A stretch of DNA of 64,000 nucleotides from Nocardioides sp. SR21 (GCF_022761125.1 NZ_JAKWJR010000005.1:248001-312000), one strand, 5' to 3'; numbered from the stretch's first letter, positions 1 to 8,569 are shown. The notes: a model not told the origin generated them from the letters alone. Made by a program: numbers and translations.

Positions 1-195
1 CCACTGCGCCCAGCTGTGCCCGCCGGAGCGGACGGTGACCCGCCAGCCGCGGTCGCGCGCGAGACGTACGGCGGCCACCACGTCCGCCTCCGTCTCGGGT
101 CGCACGACCGCGGCCGGCTGCCGGTCGGGGAGGCGCCGGTTGAAGATCCGGTCGACCCGCGCCTCCTCGAAGCCCTCGGCGCCGCGCTCGATCAC
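1..195 (-). CDS. FAD-linked oxidase (berberine-bridge-like), N-terminal fragment
   Basis: The reading frame opens at a GTG at 195 and runs off the left edge of the window, so only 65 residues are visible. They include RPETEADVVAAVRLAR followed by VRSGGHSW, the typical start of the FAD-binding PCMH fold of BBE-like and D-lactate-type oxidases. Members of this family oxidise alcohols, sugars or phenolic alkaloids with covalently or tightly bound FAD; the substrate here cannot be read. The GTG overlaps the TGA of the FAD monooxygenase upstream (GTGA), so the two are probably translationally coupled and belong to the operon that begins at 5161. The frame is too short at the edge to exclude another FAD_binding_4 subfamily. 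Confidence 0.75.
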   Translation of the reverse strand, partial: MIERGAEGFEEARVDRIFNRRLPDRQPAAVVRPETEADVVAAVRLARDRGWRVTVRSGGHSWAQW

Positions 196-1319
196 GCCGG
201 TGCCACCAGCGCGTGCAGCGTCTGGCCCATGATCCGGCCGGGGTCGGCGCCCTCGGTCTCGGGGTGGATCTCCCACTCGGCCAGGGTGAGGCTGTTGTCG
301 AGCACCATCTTCACGCGCGGGAAGCGTCGCTCCATGAACGCCGGCAGGACCTCGTCGACCGGTGCGCCGGAGGTGAGCATCTCGGCGAGGATCACCGCGT
401 CCTCGGCGCACATTGCCGCGCCCTGGGCGATCAGCGGCGGGCACGCGTGGGCGGCGTCGCCGATGATGATCGACCGGCCGCGGTGCCACGGGGAGTCGAC
501 GCAGATCGCCTCGATCCACTGGTAGTTGACGACCGCGTCGTCCGGCAGGCTGTCGCGGATCGCGCCCCACGTGCCGCCGTACCCCTGGCCGCGCTCCTTG
601 AGCTCGGCGCCGCGCGGGCCCTCGCCGAGGTACGACTGGTCGAGGTTCTCCTCGAGCAGGAAGGCGTAGCAGAGGTCCTCGGAGATCGGCGTGTAGCCGG
701 CCTTGTACTTCGGGCCGCCGTAGTACATCTCCGAGCAGTCCATCTCGGCGGGCCGCTTGGCGATCGTGCGCCAGATGCCCATGCCCACCGGCGTCGGCTC
801 GGCGTCGATCCCGATCATGCCGCGCACCTTCGAGCGGATGCCGTCGGCGCCGACCAGCAGGTCCACGGTCTCCGTCGAACCGTCCGACAGGGTGACGGTG
901 ACGGAGTCGCCGTGGTCGTCGATCGCGGTGATCGTGCTGCCGAGGCGTACGTCGACGCCGGCCTTCTCGACCTCCTCGGCGAGGATGCCGGCGATGTCGC
1001 CGCGGACCGCCCCCATCGTGCCCGGCAGGTCCGGACCGCCCATCGGCGGCGTGGGGATCTCGGCGATCACGTGCCCGTCGGCGGTGCGCAGCCGCAGGTG
1101 GCTGAACGGGAAGCCGCGCTCGGCGAGCCGGTCGTAGATCCCGACCGACTGGAACGCCTTGAGCGCGTTGCCCTGCAGCGTGATGCCGTGGCCGACGCCG
1201 CCGAGGGTCGAGCGCTGGTCGACGAGGACGACCTCGACGTCGCGCTGACGCAGGGCGAGCGACAGGACGCCGCCGGTGATGCCGCCACCGACGACGAGGA
1301 CACGGGTGAGGTCGGACAT
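192..1319 (-). CDS. FAD-dependent aromatic monooxygenase (class A, UbiH/PHBH-like)
   Basis: This 375-residue protein shows the three fingerprints of single-component flavin hydroxylases: GGGITGG near residues 11-17 (dinucleotide binding), GADG near 157-160, and IGDAAHACPPLIAQGAA near 286-302 (FAD ribityl binding). Such enzymes use NAD(P)H and O2 to hydroxylate a phenolic ring. The ATG at 1319 is preceded by AGGAG about seven bases upstream. It sits ten bases after the alpha/beta hydrolase gene and overlaps the next FAD oxidase gene, inside an importer operon and opposite an extradiol dioxygenase cluster. That context suggests it prepares a ring for cleavage. The exact substrate is unknown; family resemblance alone cannot separate it from salicylate- or flavonoid-type hydroxylases. 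Confidence 0.85.
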   Translation of the reverse strand: MSDLTRVLVVGGGITGGVLSLALRQRDVEVVLVDQRSTLGGVGHGITLQGNALKAFQSVGIYDRLAERGFPFSHLRLRTADGHVIAEIPTPPMGGPDLPGTMGAVRGDIAGILAEEVEKAGVDVRLGSTITAIDDHGDSVTVTLSDGSTETVDLLVGADGIRSKVRGMIGIDAEPTPVGMGIWRTIAKRPAEMDCSEMYYGGPKYKAGYTPISEDLCYAFLLEENLDQSYLGEGPRGAELKERGQGYGGTWGAIRDSLPDDAVVNYQWIEAICVDSPWHRGRSIIIGDAAHACPPLIAQGAAMCAEDAVILAEMLTSGAPVDEVLPAFMERRFPRVKMVLDNSLTLAEWEIHPETEGADPGRIMGQTLHALVAPA

Positions 1320-1328
1320 GTGAAGCTC

Positions 1329-2288
1329 CTAGGCAGTGAGGACGGGCGCCGCGACGGCGTCGGCGATGAGCTGGAAGGCGTGGCCGACGGGTTCGATGTC
1401 GGCGGGCAGGTTGAGGAACCCGTGCATGACGCCGGGGACGACGTGCCGCCGCAGCGGCACGCCGGCCGCGGTCAGCTGCTGCGCGAAGGGCTCCTCGGAG
1501 CCGCGCAGGTCGTCACCCTCGGCATCGACCATCAGGACCGGGCATAGACCGGTGAGGTCGGCGAGGGCGGGCATGGCGTAGCCGTCGGCGGTGTCCGGCG
1601 CTGCGCCCAGGTAGTTGGCGGTGATGCCGGCGGTGCCCTCGGCGGTGAACCGCAGCATCGGCGGGACCGTCGCGAGGATCGCGTCGACGGCCGCCGGCAC
1701 CGGGGGCAGGGTCGGGTGGAAGACGCCGTACGCCGGCACGAGCAGCGCGGGCAGCCAGTCGTCCTCGTCGCGGAGCCGCAGCACGGCCCCGGTCGCGAGG
1801 TTGCCGCCGGCGCTGGCACCGCCGACGGCGATCCGGGCGCCGTCGACGCCGAGGCCGGTCACGCCGTCGCGGACCCACCGCACCACGGCCACGACGTCGT
1901 CAAGCGGCACGGGGTAGTGGACCCCGCCGACCGCCAGCCGATAGTCGACGCTGACGACGACGGCACCGGCGCGCCGGCACACCTCGCGCGCGGTGCGGTC
2001 GGCCTCGGGCATGTCGAGGTCGCCGCCCATGAACGCGCCGCCGTGCATCCAGACCAGCGCGGGGTGCGGCCCGGCGGTGTCGGGCGTGTAGATGCGCACC
2101 GGCACGGGACCGTGCGGACCCGGCACCCTGCGGTCCTCCGCGTCGACCGCGGGCGGCGGCGTCGCGTCGCGCCACTGCATGTACGCGTGGAACCGCTCCT
2201 CGAGCGCCGGGTCGGACATCAGCTGCTCGAAGGACTCGATGCCGTCGAGCAGCGGGAACCGCTCGACGTACGACGGGTGCAGGCTCAC
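1329..2288 (-). CDS. alpha/beta hydrolase, hormone-sensitive-lipase family
   Basis: The 319-residue protein carries HGGAF at 82-86 (oxyanion hole) and GASAGG at 157-162 with the nucleophile Ser159; Asp260 and His289 (GVMHGF) complete a likely triad. This is the arrangement of HSL-type esterases and carboxylesterases, usually cytoplasmic and acting on short acyl or aryl esters. No signal peptide is seen. The start is a GTG at 2288 overlapping the TGA of the ABC ATPase gene (GTGA), so it is co-translated with the importer. Its position between transporter and monooxygenase suggests that it releases an aromatic acid or alcohol from an imported ester. The substrate is inferred from context only. 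Confidence 0.85.
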   Translation of the reverse strand: MSLHPSYVERFPLLDGIESFEQLMSDPALEERFHAYMQWRDATPPPAVDAEDRRVPGPHGPVPVRIYTPDTAGPHPALVWMHGGAFMGGDLDMPEADRTAREVCRRAGAVVVSVDYRLAVGGVHYPVPLDDVVAVVRWVRDGVTGLGVDGARIAVGGASAGGNLATGAVLRLRDEDDWLPALLVPAYGVFHPTLPPVPAAVDAILATVPPMLRFTAEGTAGITANYLGAAPDTADGYAMPALADLTGLCPVLMVDAEGDDLRGSEEPFAQQLTAAGVPLRRHVVPGVMHGFLNLPADIEPVGHAFQLIADAVAAPVLTA

Positions 2289-3070
2289 GCGCTCGCCTCG
2301 GCGAACATCGAGGGCCGCGAGCCGGTGATCCAGCCGACGATGTGGTCGCGGTCGGCGCCGGCGGTGGGCAGGTCGGCGACCTTCCTGCCCCGGTTGAGGA
2401 TCACGATCCGGTCGGTGACCTCGTAGCAGAGCGGCAGGTCGTGGGTGACGACGACGATCGCGATGCCCGAGTCGGCCATCCGGCGGATCAGGCTCTCGAC
2501 GTTCTTGGTCTGCTCGTAGCCCAGTGCCGCGGTCGGCTCGTCGAGCAGCAGGATGCCCTGCGACTCACCGTTCACGCGGATGGCGCTGCGGGCCAGGGCG
2601 ACGACCTGGCGCTGGCCGCCGGACAGCATCTCGACCGGCCGGGTCATCGGCGCCGTACGGACGCCGAGGCGGTCCAGCTCCTTCTCCGACGTACGTCGCA
2701 TCTCCTTGCGGTCGACGAACCCCAGCCAGCCGAGCGGCCCCCGGCGGAGCGTCTCCTGGCCGAGGTTGAGGTTGGTCGCGATGTCCTGCGGCTCCACCAG
2801 GGAGAGGTCCTGGTAGACCATCTGGATGCCGGCGTCGGCGGCATCGCTGGGCGCGTGGAAGGACTGCTCCACGCCGTGCACGTGGATGGTGCCGTGCGAG
2901 GGGCGGTGCGCCCCCGACATCACCTTGAGCAGCGTGGACTTGCCGGCGCCGTTGTCGCCGAGCAGGCCGACGACCTCCCCGGGCTCGACGTGGAAGTCGA
3001 TGCCGTCGAGGGCGCGGACGAAGCCGTAGTGCAGCTCGATGCCCGAGAGGGCGAGAGCGGGCGTACCCAT
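2285..3070 (-). CDS. ABC importer ATP-binding protein, single-domain sugar type
   Basis: This 261-residue ATPase has Walker A GDNGAGKST at 38-46, the signature LSGGQRQ at 149-155 and Walker B LLLDEPT at 174-180. The sequence around these motifs is of the CUT2 (ribose/xylose/fructose) type, but only one nucleotide-binding domain is present, as in FrcA, not two as in RbsA/MglA. It would energise the permease encoded just upstream and work with the lipoprotein at 4169-5161. The stop overlaps the GTG of the hydrolase gene. Single-domain CUT2 ATPases may serve sugars or non-sugar small molecules, so the operon context favours an aromatic or glycoside ligand as much as a free sugar. Confidence 0.9.
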   Translation of the reverse strand: MGTPALALSGIELHYGFVRALDGIDFHVEPGEVVGLLGDNGAGKSTLLKVMSGAHRPSHGTIHVHGVEQSFHAPSDAADAGIQMVYQDLSLVEPQDIATNLNLGQETLRRGPLGWLGFVDRKEMRRTSEKELDRLGVRTAPMTRPVEMLSGGQRQVVALARSAIRVNGESQGILLLDEPTAALGYEQTKNVESLIRRMADSGIAIVVVTHDLPLCYEVTDRIVILNRGRKVADLPTAGADRDHIVGWITGSRPSMFAEASA

Positions 3071-3071
3071 G

Positions 3072-4172
3072 TCAGACCTTCTTCTCGTGGACGGAGAGGT
3101 TCGCGGTCATCAGCCGCTCGGACACGGCGGTCTGCAGCAGCCGCTCGACGAGGAGCGACCCGAGCAGCAGCGCGCCGGTGCAGACCGTGGCCCAGTAGGG
3201 CTGGACGCCACGGATCGTGAGGCCGTTGCTGATCGTGGCGAGGATCAGCGCGCCGACCAGCACGCGCGGCAGGCTGCCGCGGCCACCGGTGAGGGCGACG
3301 CCGGCCAGCGCCACCGCGGTCAGCGCGTTGAAGATGATCTGCGGGCTGGCGTTGGGGTTGGCCTCGGTGACGACCGCGGTGCTGACCAGGCCGCCGAGCG
3401 AGGCGAGCACGCCGGAGAGCACGAAGCCCAGGACCTTGTAGCGGTCGGCGTGGATGCCGGCGCGGCGTACCGCCTCGGCGTTGCCGCCCACCGCCATCAG
3501 CCGGATGCCGTCTCGGGTGCGGGTCAGGAAGATCGTGCCGACGAAGAAGACCGCCGCGACGATGAACACCGGAGCCGGGATGCCGGCGAAGCTGTCGCCC
3601 ACCTTGAGGTAGCGGTGCGTGCCCATGAACTCGAGCTGCGTCAGGCCGGGGAACGTGTAGCCGCCGGCGATGACCGCGGCCAGGCCCGAGAGCACCGAGA
3701 GCGTGCCGATCGTGACGATGATCGGGTTGAAGCCACGGATCGTGATCAGCCCGTTGACCATGCCGACGACGACGCCGGTCGCGAGACCGGCGGCCAGGCC
3801 GAGCCAGGTCGCGTGACCGTGGGTCAGCACCCAGCCGCACACGCAGCTCGCGACGGCGGCGGTGCCGGGGAGCGAGAGGTCCAGGACGCCGGTCATGATC
3901 CCGATGCCGACGCCGGCGGCGAACAGCGCCGTCAGCGCCGCGGCGTTCGCGATCAGCAGCGCGTTGTCGACCTTGAAGAAGTACGGCGAGCACCAGAACG
4001 CGAAGACCGCGATCAGCAGCCCCCACAGCACGAAGATGCCGCGGTCACGGAAGAACACCAGGACCGACACCGCGCGCGGCATGTCCTGGCCGGCGCCGGC
4101 CGGGGCCGGCGCCGAGCCGGGGCTGTTGCCAGCCCCGGCCACGGTCGCTTCTGAACTGGTCACGATGCTCAA
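3072..4172 (-). CDS. ABC importer permease, RbsC/FrcC family
   Basis: A 366-residue polytopic membrane protein with a charged cytoplasmic N-terminus (about 45 residues, Ala/Pro/Gly-rich), then roughly eight to ten hydrophobic segments. It keeps CUT2 permease features such as GVLDLSLPGTAAV near residue 115, NGLITIRGFNPIIVTIGTL in the middle, and ALTGGRGSLPRVLVG toward the end. It forms the channel for the ligand delivered by the lipoprotein encoded just upstream. Its ATG overlaps the stop of that gene (ATGA), and its stop lies one base before the ATPase start, so the three importer genes form one unit. Confidence 0.9.
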   Translation of the reverse strand: MSIVTSSEATVAGAGNSPGSAPAPAGAGQDMPRAVSVLVFFRDRGIFVLWGLLIAVFAFWCSPYFFKVDNALLIANAAALTALFAAGVGIGIMTGVLDLSLPGTAAVASCVCGWVLTHGHATWLGLAAGLATGVVVGMVNGLITIRGFNPIIVTIGTLSVLSGLAAVIAGGYTFPGLTQLEFMGTHRYLKVGDSFAGIPAPVFIVAAVFFVGTIFLTRTRDGIRLMAVGGNAEAVRRAGIHADRYKVLGFVLSGVLASLGGLVSTAVVTEANPNASPQIIFNALTAVALAGVALTGGRGSLPRVLVGALILATISNGLTIRGVQPYWATVCTGALLLGSLLVERLLQTAVSERLMTANLSVHEKKV

Positions 4173-5161
4173 CTCTCCGCCTTGACGACCTTCTGTGGCG
4201 TGACGAGCTGCACGCCCTCGGCCTCCGGGTCCTCGAGCATCTCGGTCAGCTTGTCGACGTTCTGCGTCATGTCGTCGGCGAACTGCAGCGCGACCACGGC
4301 GTAGAGGTCGCCGCTCTCGACGGCGGCGAGGGTCTCGTCGTTGCCGCCGGTCTCGGTGATGCAGGGGATGTCCTTGCCGGCGGCCTTGAACGCGCCGACG
4401 GTGCCGAGCGCGCCCTCGTCGTTCTGGGCGAAGACCGCGTTGATGTCGGGGTTGCCCTGGAGCGCGTTGCCGACGTCGGTCTGCGCGGCGCCGCGGTCGG
4501 TCACGGTGATGGTCGTGACGATCTCGGCGTCCGGAGCGGTCGCGGCGAGGGTGTCCTTGACGGCGCCCTCGTACTCCTCCTTGCCGGCGGTGCCGGGAGT
4601 GGACTCCGCGAACAGCACCTTGGCCTGACCGTCGTACTTCTCGTTGATGCAGTTGCCGAGCTCGGTGCCGGCGGCCTCACCCTGGGCGGCGTAGTCGATG
4701 GTCGCGAACGAGATGCCGGACTGCATGCCGTCCATGCCGTACGCCTCGGGCGTGCCGTTGACGACCATCGGGACGCCCTTCTCCTGCGCGATCGGCAGCA
4801 GCGAGGCGGCGGCCTCGGGAGCGACCATGATCGCCCAGACGGCGTCGGCCTTCCCGCTCTCGATCGCGGTCTGCAGGTCGGTGACCTGCTTCTGCGGGTC
4901 GAGGTTGGGGTCCTGGATGACCACCTCGTAGCCCTGCTCCTCGGCGTAGTGCTTCACGCCCTCGGAGAGCTGCTGCATGGCGGGGATCTTCAGCGCCAAC
5001 GGCGAGAAGACGAGGGTCTTGGTGTCGCCCGAACCCGAGTCGGAGTCACTGCCTGCGGCGGGCTGGGTGTCGCTGCTGCCACAGGCCGCGAGCAGCGCGA
5101 GGCTGCCGACGGCGAGGGCGGCGGTGGCCACCTTGCCCAACGTGTTGGAACGGGACGTCAT
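4169..5161 (-). CDS. Sugar-type ABC transporter substrate-binding lipoprotein
   Basis: The 330-residue product begins with a signal peptide and a lipobox LLAAC, giving a lipidated Cys27, then a Ser/Asp/Gly-rich linker and a type I periplasmic-binding fold (Peripla_BP_4, residues ~48-320) as in ribose/xylose-binding proteins. It is expected on the outer face of the membrane, capturing the ligand for the adjacent permease. The ATG at 5161 has AGGAG five to six bases upstream. It is the first gene of the leftward operon and is transcribed divergently from the 5367 gene across a 205-base intergenic region. The binding specificity cannot be read from sequence. Confidence 0.9.
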   Translation of the reverse strand: MTSRSNTLGKVATAALAVGSLALLAACGSSDTQPAAGSDSDSGSGDTKTLVFSPLALKIPAMQQLSEGVKHYAEEQGYEVVIQDPNLDPQKQVTDLQTAIESGKADAVWAIMVAPEAAASLLPIAQEKGVPMVVNGTPEAYGMDGMQSGISFATIDYAAQGEAAGTELGNCINEKYDGQAKVLFAESTPGTAGKEEYEGAVKDTLAATAPDAEIVTTITVTDRGAAQTDVGNALQGNPDINAVFAQNDEGALGTVGAFKAAGKDIPCITETGGNDETLAAVESGDLYAVVALQFADDMTQNVDKLTEMLEDPEAEGVQLVTPQKVVKAES

Positions 5162-5366
5162 GAGTTCTCCTGGTCCTCGACGGCGGCCCCGCTGGCCGCC
5201 CTGTGTGGTCCGTCACAGGAAACCGCCGGTCGCGGGGATGCAGAACCCCGATCGGAGTGATGCCTGCCATAGCCGCCAGTGCTTTCCGCGGGCCCTCCGA
5301 GCCGACCTAGCGTGATCGGGCCAGCACTGGAACACCCATGCCACGAACCGCACACAGGAGACACCC
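5162..5366. promoter_or_regulatory. Divergent promoter region with an 8-bp inverted repeat
   Basis: This region separates the importer operon (leftward) from the YgiN-like gene (rightward). CCAGTGCT at 5276-5283 and AGCACTGG at 5323-5330 are exact inverted copies 47 bases apart centre to centre. They bracket TAGCGT (5308-5313), a plausible -10 for rightward transcription. The right copy, CCAGCACTGG, is itself nearly palindromic. A dimeric or looping repressor is a reasonable inference, but no regulator gene is adjacent. The rightward gene has AGGAG at about 5355; the leftward gene has AGGAG just upstream of its start. Confidence 0.45.
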
Positions 5367-5657
5367 ATGGCTTTCGTCGTCAGCGCCACCTGGACCGCCC
5401 AGCCCGGTCAGGAGGGCGTCGTGCTCGACGCGATCGAGAAGCTCGGCCCGCTGTCGCGGGAGGAGCCCGGCAACCGCGTCTACCAGGCGTTCCAGGACCC
5501 GGCCGAGCCGCTCGTGTTCCGTCTGTTCGAGATCTACGACGACCAGGCCGCGGCTGACGCGCACTGGGCCTCGGACCACTTCAAGGAGTTCGCGCTCGAC
5601 CAGGCCATCCCCGTGCTCGCCACCCGCGAGCGCGCCTTCTACGAGACGATCGGCTGA
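5367..5657 (+). CDS. Antibiotic-biosynthesis-monooxygenase (ABM/YgiN) domain protein
   Basis: A 96-residue single-domain protein with the dimeric ferredoxin-like ABM pattern: FVVSATWTAQPGQE at the N-terminus, EEPGNRVYQAFQD in the middle, and a C-terminal stretch with FRLFEIYDDQAAADAHWASD. Relatives include the quinol monooxygenase YgiN and cofactor-free oxygenases, as well as small stress-linked proteins. AGGAG lies about nine bases before the ATG. It is the first rightward gene opposite the importer operon, which suggests a role in handling quinol-like intermediates. A 167-base gap separates it from the next gene, so it may be a single-gene unit. Confidence 0.8.
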   Translation: MAFVVSATWTAQPGQEGVVLDAIEKLGPLSREEPGNRVYQAFQDPAEPLVFRLFEIYDDQAAADAHWASDHFKEFALDQAIPVLATRERAFYETIG

Positions 5658-5824
5658 GTCGTGGTTGCCGCCGAACGGTCATCATGGGTGGCCCGTGCTC
5701 CGGGTGCGTGCATCGCAAGGCGCCGGAGCGAAGCCGTACCGGGTCGTCCAGCGAGCGACGGCAACGCCGCGGGGTGCGTGGCCGGGGTGCGGGACGCCCG
5801 ACGACCGTTCGGTGGTGACCACTG
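5658..5824. other. Intergenic gap with a distant inverted repeat
   Basis: No gene is seen in this 167-base gap. CCGAACGGTC at 5671-5680 and GACCGTTCGG at 5803-5812 are perfect 10-base inverted copies about 120 bases apart. The right copy ends 12 bases before the ATG at 5825. No transposase or convincing target-site duplication accompanies them. They could be operator half-sites or the ends of a very small non-autonomous element. Confidence 0.35.
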
Positions 5825-6805
5825 ATGCGTCTTGCCACCTTCCGCCGGCACACCGACGAGCCGCACCTGCGGCAGGTCGGCCTCGTGCTCGGTCAGGGCG
5901 ACCACCTCCGCGTGCACCCGTTCGACGCCGGCTACGACCTCGTCGAGCTGCTCGCGGAGTCGCCCGAGTGGCGAGACTCCCAGGCCGACGTCGCGGCCGC
6001 CGGCGACGGGTACGCGCTCGACGAGATCGTGCTGCTGCCGCCGGTCTACCCGGTCGCGATGCGCGACTTCCTCACGTTCGAGGCGCACGTCGACGGCATG
6101 GAGCGCGGCCACGGCAACCCCGGCCCGCCGGCCGCCTGGTACGACGCCCCCGTCTTCCTCTTCATGGCGCCGCACGCGGTGACGGGCCCGTACGACGACA
6201 TTGCGATGCCCCCGGACACCGAGCGGCTCGACTTCGAGCTCGAGATCGCCGCGATCGTCTGCCGCGACGTCCGCGACGTGACGCCCGGCGAGGCGCGGGC
6301 CGCGATCGGCGGGTACTGCGTGATGAACGACTGGTCCGCGCGCGACGTCCAGGGCAAGGAGATGTCGCTGAAGCTCGGGCCGTCGAAGGGCAAGGACTTC
6401 GCGACCACGATCGGCCCGTGGGTGGTGACCGCCGACGAGCTCGACGACTGCCGCGACACCGACGGCTTCCTCGACCTCGAGATGACCGTGAAGGTCAACG
6501 ACGAGCGGATCGGCGGCGACCGGTCCGGCCACATGGGCTGGTCGTTCGAGCAGCTCGTCTCGCACGCGTCCCGCGCGTCGTGGGTCAAGGCCGGCGAGGT
6601 GCTCGCCTCGGGCACCTGCGCCTCCGGCTCGCTCGCCGAGTCGTGGGGCCGCACCGGCTCGCTGACCCCGCCGCCCCTGCAGGTCGGCGACGTCGTCGAG
6701 ATGACCATCGAGCGGCTCGGCACGATCCGCAACACCGTCGTGGCGGGCGAGGAGCCCGTCGCCGCCGTCGCCCCCGCCCGGCGCCGCGTGCGTGAGGAGG
6801 TCTGA
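5825..6805 (+). CDS. Fumarylacetoacetate hydrolase family protein
   Basis: The 326-residue protein has an N-terminal cap region and a C-terminal FAH catalytic fold. LDFELEIAAIVCRDV (about residue 137 on) contains the metal-binding glutamates, and GYCVMNDWSARDVQ followed by GPSKGKDFATTIGPWVV is the usual active-site stretch. FAH-family enzymes hydrolyse C-C bonds of acylpyruvates or decarboxylate/hydrate ring-cleavage products. It lies upstream of an aldehyde dehydrogenase, a VOC protein, an extradiol dioxygenase and an SDR in one direction with tiny gaps, so action on a meta-cleavage product is likely. Which of the FAH reactions it performs cannot be decided here. Confidence 0.85.
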   Translation: MRLATFRRHTDEPHLRQVGLVLGQGDHLRVHPFDAGYDLVELLAESPEWRDSQADVAAAGDGYALDEIVLLPPVYPVAMRDFLTFEAHVDGMERGHGNPGPPAAWYDAPVFLFMAPHAVTGPYDDIAMPPDTERLDFELEIAAIVCRDVRDVTPGEARAAIGGYCVMNDWSARDVQGKEMSLKLGPSKGKDFATTIGPWVVTADELDDCRDTDGFLDLEMTVKVNDERIGGDRSGHMGWSFEQLVSHASRASWVKAGEVLASGTCASGSLAESWGRTGSLTPPPLQVGDVVEMTIERLGTIRNTVVAGEEPVAAVAPARRRVREEV

Positions 6806-6806
6806 C

Positions 6807-8150
6807 GTGCAGGTCGTCACCCGCAACCCCGCGACCGGCGAGGAGCTCGCGGCGTACGACGCGCACGACGAGGCGGGCGTCGAGACGGCCCTCGCCGAGA
6901 CGCACGCCGCGAGCGGCGTCTGGGCCGCGACGCCGCTCGACGGGCGGCTGGCGCTGCTGCGCGGCGTCGGCAAGCTGCTGACCGAGCGGCGCGAGGAGTA
7001 CGCCGCGCTGATCACCGCCGAGATGGGCAAGCCGCTCGCGGAGTCGCTCGGCGAGATCGACAAGTGCGCGTGGAACTGCGAGGTCGTCGCCGACCTCGCG
7101 CCCGCGTGGCTGGCCGACCACGAGGTCGCGTCGGGTGCGTCGCGGTCGTGGCTGTCGTACGAGCCGATCGGCGTCGTGTTCGCGGTGATGCCCTGGAACT
7201 TCCCGTTCTGGCAGGTCCTCCGCTTCGCGTCCGCCGCCCTGGCGGCCGGCAACGCCGCACTGCTCAAGCACAGCCCGGACGTCACCGGCTGCGCGCTGGC
7301 GATCGAGGAGCTGTTCGCGGACGCGGGTGCCCCGGCCGGGCTGTTCCGCTCGCTGGTCGTCGCGGCCGACGACGTCGCGGAGGTGTCGCGCCGCGTGGTC
7401 GAGGACCCGCGGATCGCGGCGGTCACGCTGACCGGCAGCGAGCGCGCGGGCTCGTCGATCGCCGCCGTTGCCGGCGCCTCGATCAAGAAGACCGTGCTGG
7501 AGCTGGGCGGATCCGACCCGTACGTCGTCCTCGCGGACGCCGACCTGGAGGTCGCCGCAGCGACCGCCGTGAAGGCGCGGTTCACCAACACCGGCCAGAG
7601 CTGCGTGTGCGCGAAGCGGTTCATCGTCCACGAGGACGTCGCCGACGCGTTCCTCGAGCGGTTCGTCGACCACATGTCCCTGCTCGAGATCGCGCCGATG
7701 GCGCGCGAGGACCTGCGCGACGGCATCCTGCGCCAGGTCGCCGAGACCGTCGCCCAGGGCGCCCGTCTCGTCGTCGGCGGCCGCGCGATCGACGGTCCCG
7801 GCTGGTACGTCGAGCCGACGCTGCTCACCGACGTCGCGCCCGGCATGACCGCGTTCGACGAGGAGACGTTCGGCCCGGTCGCCACGATCACCCGCGCCCG
7901 CGACGACGACCACGCGGTCGAGCTCGCGAACGCGACGACGTTCGGCCTCGGCGCCTCGGTGTGGGGCTCGTCCGAGCACGCGCTGGCGGTCGGCCGGCGG
8001 ATCCGCTCGGGCGCGCTGTTCGTCAACGCGATGGTCGCCTCCGACCCGCGGCTGCCGTTCGGCGGCATCGGCCGCAGCGGCTACGGCCGCGAGCTGTCCG
8101 CCGAGGGCGTCCGCGAGTTCACCAACGTCCGCACGGTGGTCGTCGCATGA
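6807..8150 (+). CDS. NAD(P)-dependent aldehyde dehydrogenase
   Basis: Translated from the GTG at 6807, which has GAGGAGG six bases upstream, the protein is 447 residues, slightly short for the family. It carries MPWNFPFWQ at ~128-136, the general base Glu232 in LELGGSDPY, and the catalytic Cys266 in NTGQSCVCAKRF. Overall it resembles succinate-semialdehyde-type dehydrogenases. It probably oxidises an aldehyde released during ring-fission product breakdown. It begins one base after the FAH-family gene ends, and its stop overlaps the ATG of the VOC gene, placing it firmly in this operon. A GTG at 6792 is an alternative start but lies on the Shine-Dalgarno sequence. Confidence 0.9.
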   Translation: MQVVTRNPATGEELAAYDAHDEAGVETALAETHAASGVWAATPLDGRLALLRGVGKLLTERREEYAALITAEMGKPLAESLGEIDKCAWNCEVVADLAPAWLADHEVASGASRSWLSYEPIGVVFAVMPWNFPFWQVLRFASAALAAGNAALLKHSPDVTGCALAIEELFADAGAPAGLFRSLVVAADDVAEVSRRVVEDPRIAAVTLTGSERAGSSIAAVAGASIKKTVLELGGSDPYVVLADADLEVAAATAVKARFTNTGQSCVCAKRFIVHEDVADAFLERFVDHMSLLEIAPMAREDLRDGILRQVAETVAQGARLVVGGRAIDGPGWYVEPTLLTDVAPGMTAFDEETFGPVATITRARDDDHAVELANATTFGLGASVWGSSEHALAVGRRIRSGALFVNAMVASDPRLPFGGIGRSGYGRELSAEGVREFTNVRTVVVA

Positions 8151-8569
8151 GGCTGGACCACGTCGGCCTCAACGTCGCCGACCTCGACGCGATGACCGCC
8201 TGGTACTGCTCGTCGCTGGAGCTCGCGGTCGAGTTCGAGTTCGCGCTCGACCACGTCGACCTCCGGGGCGCGATGCTGTGCTCCGCCGACGGACACCGCG
8301 TGGAGCTGCTGACCCGCGCCGGCAACACCGCCGGCCTCCAGGCCGCGAGCCCGGTCGAGGCCGCGCTGACCCGCGGCTTCGGGCACGTGGCCGTCGACGT
8401 ACCGGACGTGGACGCGGCGTACGACGCGCTCGTCGCCGCCGGCGCGGCCGACCGGATGTCGCCGCGCCCCTCACCCGAGCCCGGGGTCCGGATGGCCTAC
8501 GTCGCCGACCCCGAAGGCAACCTCATCGAGCTGCTGGACCGCACCACACGACAGGGAGAGAAGTCATGA
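8147..8569 (+). CDS. VOC-superfamily (glyoxalase/bleomycin-resistance-like) protein
   Basis: A 140-residue protein of two beta-alpha-beta-beta-beta modules: MRLDHVGLNVADLDAMTAWY at the start and FGHVAVDVPDVDAAYDAL after residue ~80, ending with PEGNLIELLD. His5, Glu63, His84 and the Glu of NLIELL are in the positions of VOC metal ligands. Such proteins are isomerases, small dioxygenases or lyases. ATGA overlap with the dehydrogenase and again with the extradiol dioxygenase gene suggests that it handles an intermediate next to ring cleavage, but the reaction is not identifiable. Confidence 0.8.
   Translation: MRLDHVGLNVADLDAMTAWYCSSLELAVEFEFALDHVDLRGAMLCSADGHRVELLTRAGNTAGLQAASPVEAALTRGFGHVAVDVPDVDAAYDALVAAGAADRMSPRPSPEPGVRMAYVADPEGNLIELLDRTTRQGEKS

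Noticed and set aside
5639..8068. Long minus-strand frame opposite the FAH-family and aldehyde dehydrogenase genes
   Set aside because: Ser/Arg/Ala-rich translation without domains; the plus-strand genes have catalytic motifs and tight operon overlaps.
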